From NCBI RefSeq assembly GCF_004193775.1, contig NC_041016.1:44999522-45063521 (forward strand): a stretch of 64,000 nucleotides of DNA. The letters run 5' to 3'. A program made the position numbers and the translations under genes. Source of the DNA: Glycine soja. Its lineage: Eukaryota > Streptophyta > Magnoliopsida > Fabales > Fabaceae. The notes beneath the pieces are model-generated. The model worked only from the letters and a program-made list of their open reading frames with translations. It was not told the origin of the DNA and made no database searches. Of this stretch, positions 1 through 11,764 are shown one piece after another (position 1 is the first letter of the stretch; every line of letters begins with the position of its first letter).

Positions 1-795
1 ACTAATCACCAAAACCACTACAAGAACTAACTTAGGGTGGGAGATCCTATCCATGCATCCCATGAACACACAGGAGCATCGATCTTGTCAAGACATGACC
101 AGGTACACGCAGAGGCCATGACATGTACTAAGGTAGTCATCGAAGCATCCTTAGACTTTGTCTGGATTAAAGGTAAAGAGACTTAAAATCTATCTCACTA
201 ATCATGCAACTATCATCACAAATTCTTTAGGTCATCTACCTTATACAAGAACACTCACTCTCAAACCCCGCTATGCTCAACAACGCAACACCCTACTAAT
301 GACCTTACATTCTCTTAAGGTTTCACACTAAGCTTCCAAACTACTCATCGTAACTTTCCCAACTACTCTATACACTATACAACTCTACACTAAACATCTC
401 CATGGTTACAACTTTCTATGGGTACTATACCTACTAGATTCTCAATCTCGTACTTAGGTGGTAATCTAAGCACATCCTCAAGGAACATAGGTACAGGACT
501 TACTAAGTTTGACTTTCGTCGACAAGTAACAAGGATCATGCCTATTCAAGTATTTCCTCTCGAAACACCTTAACGTGATTGGCAAGGGCAAAGTCTCTCT
601 CTATTCATAACTGAAGTAACAACATGACATGATTGGAAGATGAGCAACCCATAACAAGATGAACACTCGATTGATTAGGAGACAATAATTTTAAATTGAT
701 GGATTATCTATTCATAATCAACAACAAATATTCGAATGAATTTTAGAGATGAAAACGTACATGACTATATTGTACACACGTATAGAGATGTCAAT
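1..795. other. Non-genic flank, probable internal/leader DNA of an LTR retroelement
   Basis: No credible coding region. The stretch is continuous with 3285-4115 once the solo LTR at 796-3284 is removed, because the 5-bp duplication TCAAT joins the two. It is therefore probably untranslated internal DNA of the minus-strand element whose PBS and LTR start near 4097-4116. No protein motif was seen on either strand. Confidence 0.45.
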
Positions 796-1035
796 TGTAA
801 CATCCCATTTTTCATAAGCTAATTTAAAAAAAAATAATTTTTATTTATAAATAAATAGAGTTTTAGAAAAATGATGAGATTCTATAAATAAATAAATAGA
901 GAGATATAATTATTAATTAAAATAATGATTTGAGAGAAAATAAAAAGGGTATTTTATTTATTTGTTTGATAGAGAATAAAATAGAGTTTATTTTTATAAA
1001 ATAATAAATAAATAAATAAATAGTGTAAACCTAGC

Positions 1036-1043
1036 TATAAATA
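1036..1043 (+). promoter_or_regulatory. Putative LTR TATA box
   Basis: TATAAATA in the 5' part of the solo LTR. The motif is preserved in the related LTR pieces near 12038 and 19559 (GCTATAAATAGAG), which supports a core-promoter role for the retroelement. Activity cannot be judged from sequence. Confidence 0.5.
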
Positions 1044-2225
1044 GTGTTAGGTCAGTTTTCACACTGACGCTGTCTCTTCTTTTCCTCATTTTTGTTTTTT
1101 TCCCTTCTTCTCTCAAAACCCTTTCTTTTTCCCGCAGCCCACCAAACCTGTCTCAGAAAAACGACGATCTCGGACTCATTCACCGTTGGATCGTTGTGAA
1201 ATTGGAGCACCATGTTTGCAACCCAATTCCGAGCATTCTCACCGTTGGGAATTTCGATATCATGTCTGAACTGAGAGAAATACCCTTCGCATTGTAGCTT
1301 TTTCTTTCCTGCAGAAACCCAGAGCTGTCTTGGTAAAACTACAATCCCGGTTTCGTTAACCGTTGGATTGTTGTGAAAGTTGGATATGTTGTTCGAAATT
1401 TAATCCAAATGGAGGCTTCAATCCCTTCTACGTTTCTCTGACGTTTGGGAACTCTATCGGAGCAGTCGGAGGAGAAACTGGAGGAATCTTAGGGAACCTC
1501 TAGAGATGTTGTTATCGCTATCGGAAGACACGTGAGTCCGCTTAGAGGTAAGGGATGAGTTATTCACAGTTGGGGATTAGTGAGAACATGTGTAGGGATC
1601 CTTAGAGGATTAAATTGGGGTTTTATTTTGGGATGTTTGTTAAATTGCAATTTTTCCTTTATGATTATAAATAAAATATTGATGTCCTAATGAAAATTGC
1701 TTGATAAATTGTGTTCTTGATATTTTTATATTTCGACCTATGATTTTTGATATAATTGTGTAATATTATTTGAGGGGTTTTAGTTCTCATGTTGTGATAG
1801 TCTTTTATATAAATTGTTATATTGAGAATATGAAATGATGATTCAAACTTTGAGTATGTGATAAATTGAACATGTGACGGATGATGAAATACATGTGTAT
1901 TGAGATGAGATGTGTGTATTAAGTTGTGAACTATGAACTGTGCAATCACACAATTGTAAGACCCTTTAAGGGCGACGAGTATTGGGATGGGATCCACAGT
2001 GGGAACCCGACGAGTTAAAATGATTTTGAAAACAATTGAGTAGATGTGTGTATTGCATAGTTCATAGGTAAAGTGTATATGATTCATGAGGTGTGATAAC
2101 ATGTTAAATTGAGATTATACCATTGTGATTGAGATTAAGTGTATGTGATAAATTGAGTATATATATGATTGAGATATATATGTGCATTGAGTTGTGAACT
2201 ATGAATTGTACAATCACACGATCAT

Positions 2226-2345
2226 AAGTCCCTTCAAGGGCGACGAGTTGATGTTAAGTCCCTTTTAGGGCGACGAGTTGATGCTAAGTCCCTTTTTGGG
2301 CGACGAGTTAATGATAAGACCCTTAAAGGGCGACGAGTTAAAATT
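2226..2345 (+). repeat. 4 x 30-bp tandem repeat in solo LTR
   Basis: Four consecutive 30-bp units at 2226, 2256, 2286 and 2316, each AAGWCCC..AGGGCGACGAGTT plus a short spacer. Each unit holds a small inverted repeat such as CCCTTCAAGGG. A related single unit lies near 1961 (AAGACCCTTTAAGGGCGACG). It is confined to the LTR. Confidence 0.85.
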
Positions 2346-3284
2346 ATTTTGAGAACAGTTGAGGAGTCATGTGTTTTGTACAGTTCATAGATAGAGTCTG
2401 TGTGCTAAAATGTTTTCTGGGTTGGACCTGAATCAGGAGGGAGAGGCCCTGACGGGCTCTTTGGAGTGTAGGCCTTGGGGGTCACACGGTTTGAGTGTTC
2501 CTTTAAGCCTATGTTGATCCCATATGGTTGGAGCATTCTCGCAAAACACTGTGACCCTGACTGGTCTCCCTATGATATTACCTAGTGAGAGTGACTTGAC
2601 TTGCTAGTGTGTGGTTTGTCTTGTCATGTACTCCTAGGCGCCCGGCGAGGTTTTTCACTGACATGGTACCACATTGCATATAGGCTTGAGTCTTAGCATA
2701 ACTGTTGCATACGCTTGCTAATTGTATATTAGGAAATTGATGTGTTATTATGTCTTGATCGGAGTGTGTGGTTCCTGTGTATTGTGATTGATGATTGAAA
2801 AGTGTGATTGATGAATGACAAGGTGATGAAATAGTGTGAGATATGCTAAGTAAATTGTATTTGGCTACTATATGTTGTGTTGTTTCTCTCTAGTAGTTAG
2901 AAATGTGATAACTCACTCCCGGTTTGCTGTTTGTGTTTGGATCCTGTGATGATCTTGAACTTTGTGTTCAGGGGAGCAGATGAATAGGTGGATGACTATG
3001 AAGAACCTCATGTTAGAGGACACGGGAACACCACGCTCTGATAGGATGTGACATTAGGATATAGGTTCTATATTAATTGTATGAAACTTAGATGACCTTC
3101 TTTGAGCCGAGATGACTTTATTATTTATTTGGACAAGTTTGAATATGATGTAAAAGAAAGTGAATGTGAGCCTTTTACCCATTTGAAAGGCTTGTATTTT
3201 AAAATGTTTTAAAAATAATTTTAATTAATATTTGAATTTTTTACTCCTTTATTAATATATATATGAGGGATAGAGAGTGTCACA

Positions 3285-4115
3285 TCAATAATCGTCTGAT
3301 TGTGATAGAATCATCAGGAGGCAAATTGTTTAGCACATACACATAACATAGGGAATGAATTATGGTAGGACATACAAGTAAAATCAAATTACTTGACTTC
3401 AGTATGCGACCCAAAGAAATGGGTCGATGAAATATATCATGATACAGGTGATCGAACTATAAGGCATTAGCATTGCTACGAACAAGGAATCCCAACCATC
3501 CATACAACAAGCATACATAGAATTATAGGTTCCTACCACAAGCATATAACGTACATGCAAGAAATTAGAATGAAACTGTCATTAATGATGTATTGCTAAA
3601 TCACAAACTTCAACATCCACTTTCATGACTACACACAAAAGAAGGGAGTTAAGTAGTCATGTGTTTACACATCAAGAGCAACACACTCATCCAAGGTATA
3701 TATATGGTTCAAAAGGCCTTCACAACACTAATCCACACATCAAGAGAGAGATAAGCTTATTAACAACATACAGGCAAAAAGATAAGGGCTCATTAAGGCA
3801 TTATTAATCAATATCAAGACTGCCTGCATCACCTAGCGGCTTGACATAATGTCCAACCACACTTCACAAGTTATAGAGATGGCTGGTCTCATAACCCGTG
3901 ACTCAACAATGGATTTATGGTATAATAGACATTAATGATGCAAGACACATAACAACATCATTTAGTCTCTTTTAATCATGTAGAAGAAATTACAAATAAT
4001 AATTCAAGCATGCTCAATAGAAGTGCTTATAAGTAATCACACAAAGCGCACACTAGAATATGGTAAGAACATAACACAATGACTGAAAGGTTCAACCTGC
4101 TCTAATACCACTAAA
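3285..4115 (-). other. Retroelement leader with PBS (minus orientation)
   Basis: Non-coding. Its last ~150 bp match 22033-22141. The segment 4097-4110, read on the minus strand, gives TGGTATTAGAGCAG, a one-base variant of the plant initiator-Met PBS, and it sits five bases from the LTR end at 4116. This is therefore the 5' leader of an LTR-A family element pointing left. No gag was found within the window. Confidence 0.6.
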
Positions 4116-4521
4116 TGTGACACCCTTTACCCCGACATACATATAGATAAGGAAAACAAATATAAATGCAGAATTTAATTGAACCAATTTTATTTGAATC
4201 ACATACAAAAATTCATGTGGGTAAAAGAATCACATTCACTTCACCATTACCAAATAAAACTTATTAAAAATATATCCAGCTCAGAACAAGGTCGTCAAAG
4301 TTAACAAAAGAACTCAGGTTAAGCAGTTGAATAAAATAAAGTAAAATAACATCATTAATTGAAATAAAAAATTATGCCCCAATGTCACATCTTATCAGAG
4401 CATAGTGTCTTAGTGTCCTCTAGCATGAAGTTCTTTAAAGCCATCCACCTAACCATTTACTCACAAGGTTTGAGATCATCACAGGATCCAAACACAAGCA
4501 ACACATAGGGAGTGAGTTATC
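4116..4521 (-). mobile_element. Truncated LTR-A copy (3' end of a 5' LTR)
   Basis: Begins TGTGACACCC on the plus strand, i.e. the LTR 3' terminus read leftwards, and aligns in reverse to the last ~400 bp of the solo LTR (for example the GATAACTCACTCCC block near 2907). Similarity stops abruptly at about 4521, where an unrelated element begins. Confidence 0.75.
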
Positions 4522-5900
4522 CCATACGCAACCTATCCTTCGGCAGGAGGGCGACGTGAGACTCACAGGTTCGTCTTCCAAGGAAGTGAAACGTGCAGAG
4601 TCGCCACCAACGTTTATTTGAGGAAAACGTTAGAAAAACCAAAACGTAGGTGTACGAACTTTAAGCATGAAATTAAAGGTTCGGGAGTTGTTTATGCACG
4701 AGGAAGGTATTAGCACCCCACGCGCCTGTCACAAAGGACGACAGCCTTCAATCAAGTGTGCAAATATGACTTCAAAACTATGTATTTTCCTTTTTTTAGG
4801 TATTTATGTATTTTTCCCTTTTATGTGCTTTTTATGTTTTTATTACTTTTGTGTGGTCGACAAGGGTGTTTCCCTCGCTCTTATGTATTCCTCAATTGAG
4901 ATGAGGAAATCAAACCTACGTAGTTCTTTATTAAGAACTGAACTTTGGTTAAGTGGTTTTGATCTTTTTTTTTTGCAAGATCGATTTTAACCGAACAAAA
5001 GTCGTTTAAGGCGTTGGACCTTTAAACGAACTTTTGATTTTTGAAAAGAGAGAATCGTTTAAGGCGTTGGGCCCTTTTGAACGATCTTCTCAATTTTGAA
5101 AGGCGAGAATCGTTAAGGTGTTGGACCTTTAACGATCTCTTGTTTTTTTTTTAAGGAGAGAAACGTTGAGACGTTGGACCTTTAACGATTTCTTGTTTCT
5201 TAAAAGGAGAGAAACGTTAAGGCGTTGGACCTTTAACGATCTCTTGTTTTTGAAAGGAGAGAAATGTTAAGGCGTTGGACCTTCAACAATCTCTTTTTTG
5301 AAAGGAGAGAAACATTTAAGGCATTGGACCTTTAATAATCTCTTGGGGTCGAAAAAAGCAGGGCTTTTGCTCCTACGTATCCTCAATTGCGATGAGGAAA
5401 TCAGACCTAGGTAATTCTTCGAAAAGCAAGAAAGTTATGCGGGGTGTTGATTTTAGACTTTTAAACGGTTCATTTTCACCGATAAAAGTAAAAAAGACCG
5501 TTAAGGTGTTGGACCTTGAAACGGTTTCAAATGACCTTTTGAGGGCAAATGTTTGATTTGCGAGTTGATTTTAGCTTTAGTTTCACTTGATTATTTCTCA
5601 ACTCATTTAAGGGAACTTCAAAGTAAAATGTTCGACTAACACCTATTTTATTATTTTATTGTTATATTTTATTATTTTACTATTATTTTCAGATATTTTA
5701 TTATTTTTTTGGTTTTTAATCGAGGTTACGGTGTGAACAATCGACTGGATTTTATGTTAAGGGGGATTAAATGAGATTACAACACAAACGATCGGTTGAA
5801 ATTGATTTAACCCCGAAATTTATCTTTTTAAGTTGATTTTGTTGCTCTTATCCAGTCTTCATAATTAGGGTTTCCTGAACCTAGCATAACCTGGAAAAAA
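4522..5900 (+). mobile_element. Fragment of another LTR-type element with hairpin minisatellite
   Basis: Contains GAGTCGCCACCAACGTTTAT near 4600, a block I recall from plant gypsy LTRs of Tat/Ogre type, and two copies of a CCTCAATTG.GATGAGGAAATCA block (about 4891 and 5380). Between them is the minisatellite listed separately. Neither element terminus nor a target duplication could be placed; both borders are estimated from where neighbouring repeats stop. No gag or pol reading frame. The 107-codon frame at 4667-4990 overlaps conserved LTR-type nucleotide blocks and has no recognisable domain. Confidence 0.45.
5005..5345 (+). repeat. Minisatellite, 7 units of ~50-54 bp, each hairpin-forming
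   Basis: The GCGTTGG core recurs at 5011, 5064, 5118, 5171, 5222, 5272 and 5321, with a diverged eighth near 5506. Each core is flanked by complementary arms (CGTTTAAGG before and CCTTTAAACG after in the best unit), giving a stem of about 8-10 bp with a 7-nt loop. The units are joined by GA-rich and TCTCTTG spacers. Confidence 0.85.
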
Positions 5901-6789
5901 ATAAGGGAAATAACTAGCCATGGAAGAGGGTCACAAATATACAACACACTCCTCAGAACTCCGAAGTTATACTTACACCCATCAATTACAATTTAAGGGG
6001 CCTCAATTACTCTCAAATGAAATGATTCATACAAGGAGGTTACATCTGAAGAATGATCAATCACATGAAAAATAATACAAACATGCGACTTTTGTGTGGC
6101 TTGCATTGCACATCCTTGAGATCTAGGCTGAAAAATAGTCTTTGAAAATTGGAAGTCAAATGCACACCAAACCACATGCATCCGAGATGTAATATGGTGG
6201 TAATATTTCCATGTATGGAATCCTCACACTTTCAAGCAATGATATGTCCACCATATTGATGTGAACCTTCTCTACACACTTTCATGTATGGAAACCATTG
6301 TACTTACAAAATGATATGGAACTATGTATGGTTCTTAAAAGAAATAAGCAAACTGAAATATCCTCTGTGATATTTGTACACATAAATGTAAAAGAATAGA
6401 GAATTGTTTAGTTTATGCTTCAAAATGTGATTAGATACAAAATAATATATATAATATTAGAGTTTAATTTTGAATTATCCTTCAATATGATTCCAATGAA
6501 ATGGAATCAGAGAAAAAAATGCAAAAACAAATAAAACATCTAAATTAAAGGAGATGAAGAAAGTGGAAGAACAAAGGAGAGATGAAAGAGAAACAAACAT
6601 AAGTTTGGAGGCATAGTTCATTGTTTTCTTCACCATGGACGAATCAAAGGAGAAAGAGGTGAGAAAAGTAATGAAGAGAGTCAATTGAACGAAGATATTA
6701 AATAAGTGCAAGACTCTTTGGAAGTGAGTCTGGCTACTTCCGGCAAAGTTTATAGTGCCTTTTCGTGTGCATGTTAGTGACCCCTCTTT

Positions 6790-8650
6790 TGTAAGTACCA
6801 TGAGGGGACCACCTCTCTCAACGACAACATTTTTTCATAATAATAAGAATAACAATATTTAAAGCTAAGTTGGCCATCTACTTGCACTTTGTCATTTCTG
6901 GTGTCGTTCCATGCATGAGTTACTAATCTCTACCTTTTAAGTACAGTGTGGGGACCACCACTCTCAATGACAACCATTTTTTCATAATAATAAAGTAACG
7001 CTTTTAAAAGGTGAAATGACATTTTGCGACCATTGAGTAATTTCTGATGTCATTTATTGCATGAGTTACTTATCCTTCCTTTCTATGTACCGCATAAGGG
7101 CCACCACTCCCAATGACGACATTTTTTCATAATAACATTTGACGTTAATTTGATATGGAGTATGGAAATATTTTCTTACATAGTTGTACTAAACATAATT
7201 TTATAGGTAAAAATTAATTAAAAAAATATAAAAGTATGTATATGGTTTAACAAATAAGGAATGACATTCACATTATTTTGAAATGCCAATAAATTTTAAT
7301 TACTTTTAAGTAACTTATTAACATGAATGTATTTAGTATTTTGCTATTATTTTTAAGATTTGAAATGTGTCTTCTTCAAACAAGTTCATTTGTAATGTTT
7401 TTTCTTGCTACTTTAATAGGAATTTGGGAAAATAAAAATTATTAAATTTATTACATTAATATATAAAAGGTATTTATGATTTTCATCATTAAATATTTTA
7501 TGTGAAACAATTTTTCTAAAAATTAAATAATTATAAAATGAAAGAAATTTAAATTTAGTGTTTTTCCAGTATTTACCATTTCAGTTTTCCTTAACAGGGA
7601 GTTTGGTAGAGGATAATTTTTTTTCATTCCTAGGGCATATAATTCCTGGGAGACACGTTTTCTAGGAATATGTAAAATACATTCAATTAGTCTTAATAAG
7701 TTTCCTGAAAATTAAAGATTCATGCAAAATATGTAACTAAGACTTTCTCTGCACTTTGCAAAGTTGATTGCCTGCCCCCTCTTTGGAAATGTTTTTGTGG
7801 AAAAATGAGCTATCGGGGATTTCCTGATAATATTTTTTTATTAATTGCATTCCAAACATGAAAATCATAGTATACCATTTTAATATTCGTGAGAAACTAA
7901 AAACTTTCCATTTATCAAACTTCCGTTAACAAAATAGAAATAACTAAACAATAACTATTTCTTTTACCTTTTTAAAATTAGGGATGTGTCTTCTCCAAAA
8001 TATTCATTCTTAATGTTTCTAAGGATACACTTATAGAAATTTTGGTAAATAATTCTTTTAAATTTAATATTTTAAAATATAAGAGATATTAATTTTTTCA
8101 TCATTAAATATTTGATTTGAAAGAATTTTTCTAAAAATTAAATAATTATTAAATGAAAGACATTTAATTTTATTATTTGTTGTGTATCTGCCATTTGACC
8201 TCCCTTTAAAAGAACAACAATAACTATAAAACTGAGTTGGTCTTTTGCCAACACTGTAATTTTTCTAGTGTCATTCCATGCACGGTTTATTGATACTTTG
8301 TTTCTAAGTATTGTGCGAGCATCACCTCTCTCAAAGACAACATTTTTCATAGCAATAAAGTAACACTGTTAAAAACTGACATAGCCTTCTACTAAAACTG
8401 TGTTATTATTACTAGTGTCGTTTCATGCCTAAGTTACTAATCTCTCTTTTCTAAGAACCATGTGAGCAGCACTGTTCTCAATAACAATGTTTTTTCATAA
8501 TAATAATGTACGAAACATTAATACTTAGTTGGCATTCAGCCAACAATGCGTAATTCTAGGCGTCATTTCAAGCATGAGTTACAGATCTTTGCTTTCAAAG
8601 TAACATGCAGATGACTGCTCTCAATGAAAATGTTATTGCATAATAATAAT
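6790..8650 (+). repeat. Diverged ~120-170-bp subrepeats inside arm alpha
   Basis: A composite block (CATGCATGAGTTACTAATC, then TAAGTACCG-like, then CCACTCTCAATGACAAC, then TTTTTCATAATAATAA) recurs near 6800, 6960, 7100, 8290, 8470 and 8610 with strong divergence. Single copies occur in the other arms (near 16480, 32650, 41940, 43130 and 47755) and in reverse near 32320. No coding potential. Confidence 0.6.
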
Positions 8651-11610
8651 AGACGAAAAAGGAAATAATAAGCATGGAAATTAACTAAACTTGGTTATTC
8701 ATAAATCAAAACAAAATTGGCTTCAAGAAAATGAGCTCTCCCACTAGGCCAGACGTAAGTACCTTCAACATCTACCTCCAAAAATATTTAAAAACTAACA
8801 TATTAAAAGACTTGAAACTTTTAGTTTTCATAGTGAGGTCTGAACAACAAAAAATATAGAAAGTGATAGGTACTAACTTTGTACACATTTGCCAAAGACC
8901 AAACTTGAAACAACTTAGCACATTAAACTAAAAGATCATAAAGGCAGGACCCCAAGTTAATTGTCGACAACATGGAGTAACTAAAACCAGAAACCTTAGC
9001 ACTATTGCAACTTCAAGCCTTTACATGCATGTTCACACCATATTTACTATACTTTGATCAGCTGATGCAATCTATTTGATTGAAAAGATAATATATATTA
9101 CTCTTCTAATGTAATCGACAACTAAAAAAAATATAACAGAATGTAATGTTTAAGCCAATCAAATCAAGTCATTTTGAATCACATCATTACTATCATGCAT
9201 CTCAAAGAGAAACAGAATCAGGCATTGTAATGCATAGCACAACAAAACATTAAAAGAAAACATGCCTTCTAAAGCCAACCAAGGTAAAAATGTAGTTATA
9301 TTTGGTGAACTTTTTCAAAATTATAAGACATATATAACCATATATAAAAATATGGTGGAACAATCTGACCACATGCACAACACAGACCACACATTATTTC
9401 CGAAAATGAGTGGTAAGGGAAAATAATAAAGCACAGTTATTAAAACCGTAGGTGCACTAAGATAACAAGGGTGTCATGACAAAAGGAACACATTGTGATT
9501 TTGAAAATTAGAAAACCCAAAGTTTATTAAGGCATTTCACCAAACATACAACTTGCAACCGATCTGACAAAACAAATAGCGAGTAGAAAATGGAACTTGC
9601 AGACAAAAAACAAATAAAAGAAAGATGGTTTTCTCTTTCTCATTCGCAAAAAAGAAAAATTGAAGAAACACACTGCAAACAAAAGTTTGTTTTTCCTTAT
9701 GTGACATTATACTAACTAGTGAAAATTTAGCCCTTAATTTAAAGCTAAATAGAGATCCAGAATTTAAATAATTAAAAAAGGAATTATAGGGCTTTGATGG
9801 TGTGGACATTTTCACCAAAATGAATCCAAGTGAAAATTCCATGGGACCTCCATCCCCCAATGCATACCTTCATGAAAACTAAAGAAAATTAAGGGTGAAG
9901 TAGTAACATAATGAAACTACTTAAAAAAATGCCAAGTAGATCTGTTACAAAAATATGTGTCCTTACATACTTTTCAATAATTAGAAAGTTCTTGAATAAC
10001 AATTAAAAAATTATTTTGTATCTAATGAAAATTTTATGTAGTATAATAAATTTAACAAGACACAATGATAATAATTTGGTGAGTAAGTCTAGAGAAAGTT
10101 TAGTTAATTGTTTTTTTGAATTTGAAAATATTATTACTTGAAATACACCAATGGTCTGATAATTGGATGGGCTTCCTATGCTAAGAAATAAGAGTAGAAA
10201 CTGCACTACTTTACCACAATTATGATGATGATCACCTGTCTTCTATTATATTATTGGCTGCAACTTTTTCTTTATCATTGCATATTTTAATTTGTTTTCT
10301 TCCATTACAAAATGCAAGGTTGAGAAGAGTTTGTTTTTTCAACACATTACAAGTTAGCTTTTGTAGTTGATCTAAGTTATGTTTACATAGCAAAAAATAA
10401 AAAATAAAAAATAAAAAGTTAGTTAAGCACAATCTCCATATAACTCAGATCTTGAACCATTCTCTCACTTTTATTTAGCATGAAAGGTTTTTATTCAATT
10501 ATTGAAAAATAAAAAAATAGTTAAGCACAATCTCCTTATAGATTCATACATAATATTTTATATGAAAGTTTCTATTTGGAAAAAAAATACAAGCATGTAA
10601 CTTTTGTATGGCTTGCATTGAACATCTAAGACATCTAGGCAGAAAAATAATCTTTGTAAATTAAAAGTCAAATGCACACAGAACCACATGCATCCAAGAT
10701 GTAATATGGTGGTAATTTTTTCATGTATGGAATCCTCACACTTTCAACCAATGATAAGTCCACAATATTGATGTGAACCTTCTCTACACACTTTCATGTA
10801 TTGAAACCATTGTACTTACAAAATGGTTTGTCATTTCATGAAGGAAGCATAAAGACTCCTTTCATGATAATAATGGCTTGATTGTTGAACCAAAGACTCC
10901 ATTTTTCCAATGTCTCTATGATTTTTCCTATGAAAATACAATTGAGATTGACTGCAAGCTACCTGACAATATGTTAAAAAAATCCCTTCTCAACATTCCA
11001 TTTTTTAATGCAAGAAAAGAAATTGAAATATGCAATGATATAAAACAAAGAAAACAACAACTCCATGTAGTCTTAGTTAAATTAAATTTAATCAATCTTT
11101 GCAAAATCATGTTTGGGTACAAACAATAGAAAATAAAAAAGAAGTTCAATCCATATGCATTGAAGCAATGGAGCTATGTATGGTTCATAAAAGAAATAAG
11201 CAATCTTAAGTATGGTGTGCGATAGTTGTACACATAAATGTAAAGAAATAGAGAATTGTTTAGTTTTATGCTTCAAAATGTGATTATATACAAAATATTA
11301 TATATAATCTTAGAGTTTAAGTTTGAATTATCCTTCAATATGATTCCAATGAAATGGATTGAGAGAAAAAAAATGCAACAACATAAAACATCTAAATTAT
11401 CTAGAAGAACAAAGGAGTGAGGGAAGAGAAACAAACTTAAGTTTGGAGGCACAGTTAGTTGTTTTCTTCACCATGAATGAATCAAAAGAGAATGATGTGA
11501 GAAAGTAATGAAGAGATTAAATTAAACAAAGACATTAAATAAGTGTAAGGCTCTTTGGAAGTGAGTCTGCCTTCTTCCAGCACTAAAAAATTTATAGTGT
11601 CATGTCACTA

Positions 11611-11764
11611 CACAAGATGTATATGGTGATAATTTTTCCCAGTGAGTACAATAACTTTACTAAAGATATGATAGAGAGTGTTCACATGAATAAGGTGGAC
11701 TTCTCATTTGCCAAAAGTATTAGGAATCCATACAAGGAAAAATTACCACCATATACATCTTGTG
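11611..11764. mobile_element. 154-bp MITE-like palindromic element
   Basis: Starts CACAAGATGTATATGGTGAT and ends in its near-perfect reverse complement, with TIRs of about 29 bp. TA occurs on both outer sides. Counterparts lie at about 19125-19282 and 45482-45635. The TA duplication would fit a Tc1/mariner (Stowaway-type) MITE, but the right end overlaps the start of LTR-A sequence, so the boundary is ambiguous. It could instead be the terminal part of a longer foldback element. Confidence 0.5.

Larger units (their letters stand above)
796..3284 (+). mobile_element. Solo LTR (2.49 kb), family 'LTR-A'
   Basis: Starts TGTAACATCCC and ends GTGTCACA, the TG...CA rule with a short imperfect terminal inverted repeat. 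It is flanked by TCAAT on both sides (791-795 and 3285-3289), a 5-bp target duplication. There is no second LTR and no internal coding DNA, so this is a solo LTR left by LTR-LTR recombination. A TATAAATA box lies about 240 bp in, followed by a pyrimidine-rich leader. The same LTR family recurs on the minus strand at 4116-4521, 22142-31351 and 45661-47012, and as plus-strand 5' portions at 11763 and 19280. It is probably Ty3/gypsy-type by size and PBS, but no coding region remains to prove lineage. Confidence 0.85.
6080..11764 (+). repeat. Duplicated repeat arm, copy alpha
   Basis: Non-coding AT-rich repeat with near-identical paralogues at 15528-19279, 32573-36111, 41564-45635 and 47753-49710/63262-64000. 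Shared anchors: ATGTGACATTATAC at about 9700, 17247, 43570 and 34105; CTGTCTTCTATTATAT-like blocks at about 10239, 17751 and 44106; CATGCATCC.A.ATGTAAT at about 6175, 10690, 18203, 44557 and 35610. It ends in a TIR-like ACCACCATATACATCTTG. The left border is unclear (5900-6080 has no assigned identity). Small frames such as 9537-9860 (minus) recur only because the DNA is duplicated. Confidence 0.75.

Noticed and set aside
1665..2102. 145-codon minus-strand frame
   Set aside because: Antisense within the solo LTR, compositionally biased, and not preserved in other LTR-A copies.
4667..4990. 107-codon plus-strand frame
   Set aside because: Overlaps conserved LTR-type nucleotide blocks; hydrophobic by T-richness, no family match.
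9537..9860. 107-codon minus-strand frame repeated at 17083-17406 and partly at 43459-43743
   Set aside because: Conserved only as part of the duplicated non-coding arm; disrupted in copies delta (about 34020-34270) and epsilon. No domain, low complexity. Ka/Ks over all genome copies would decide.
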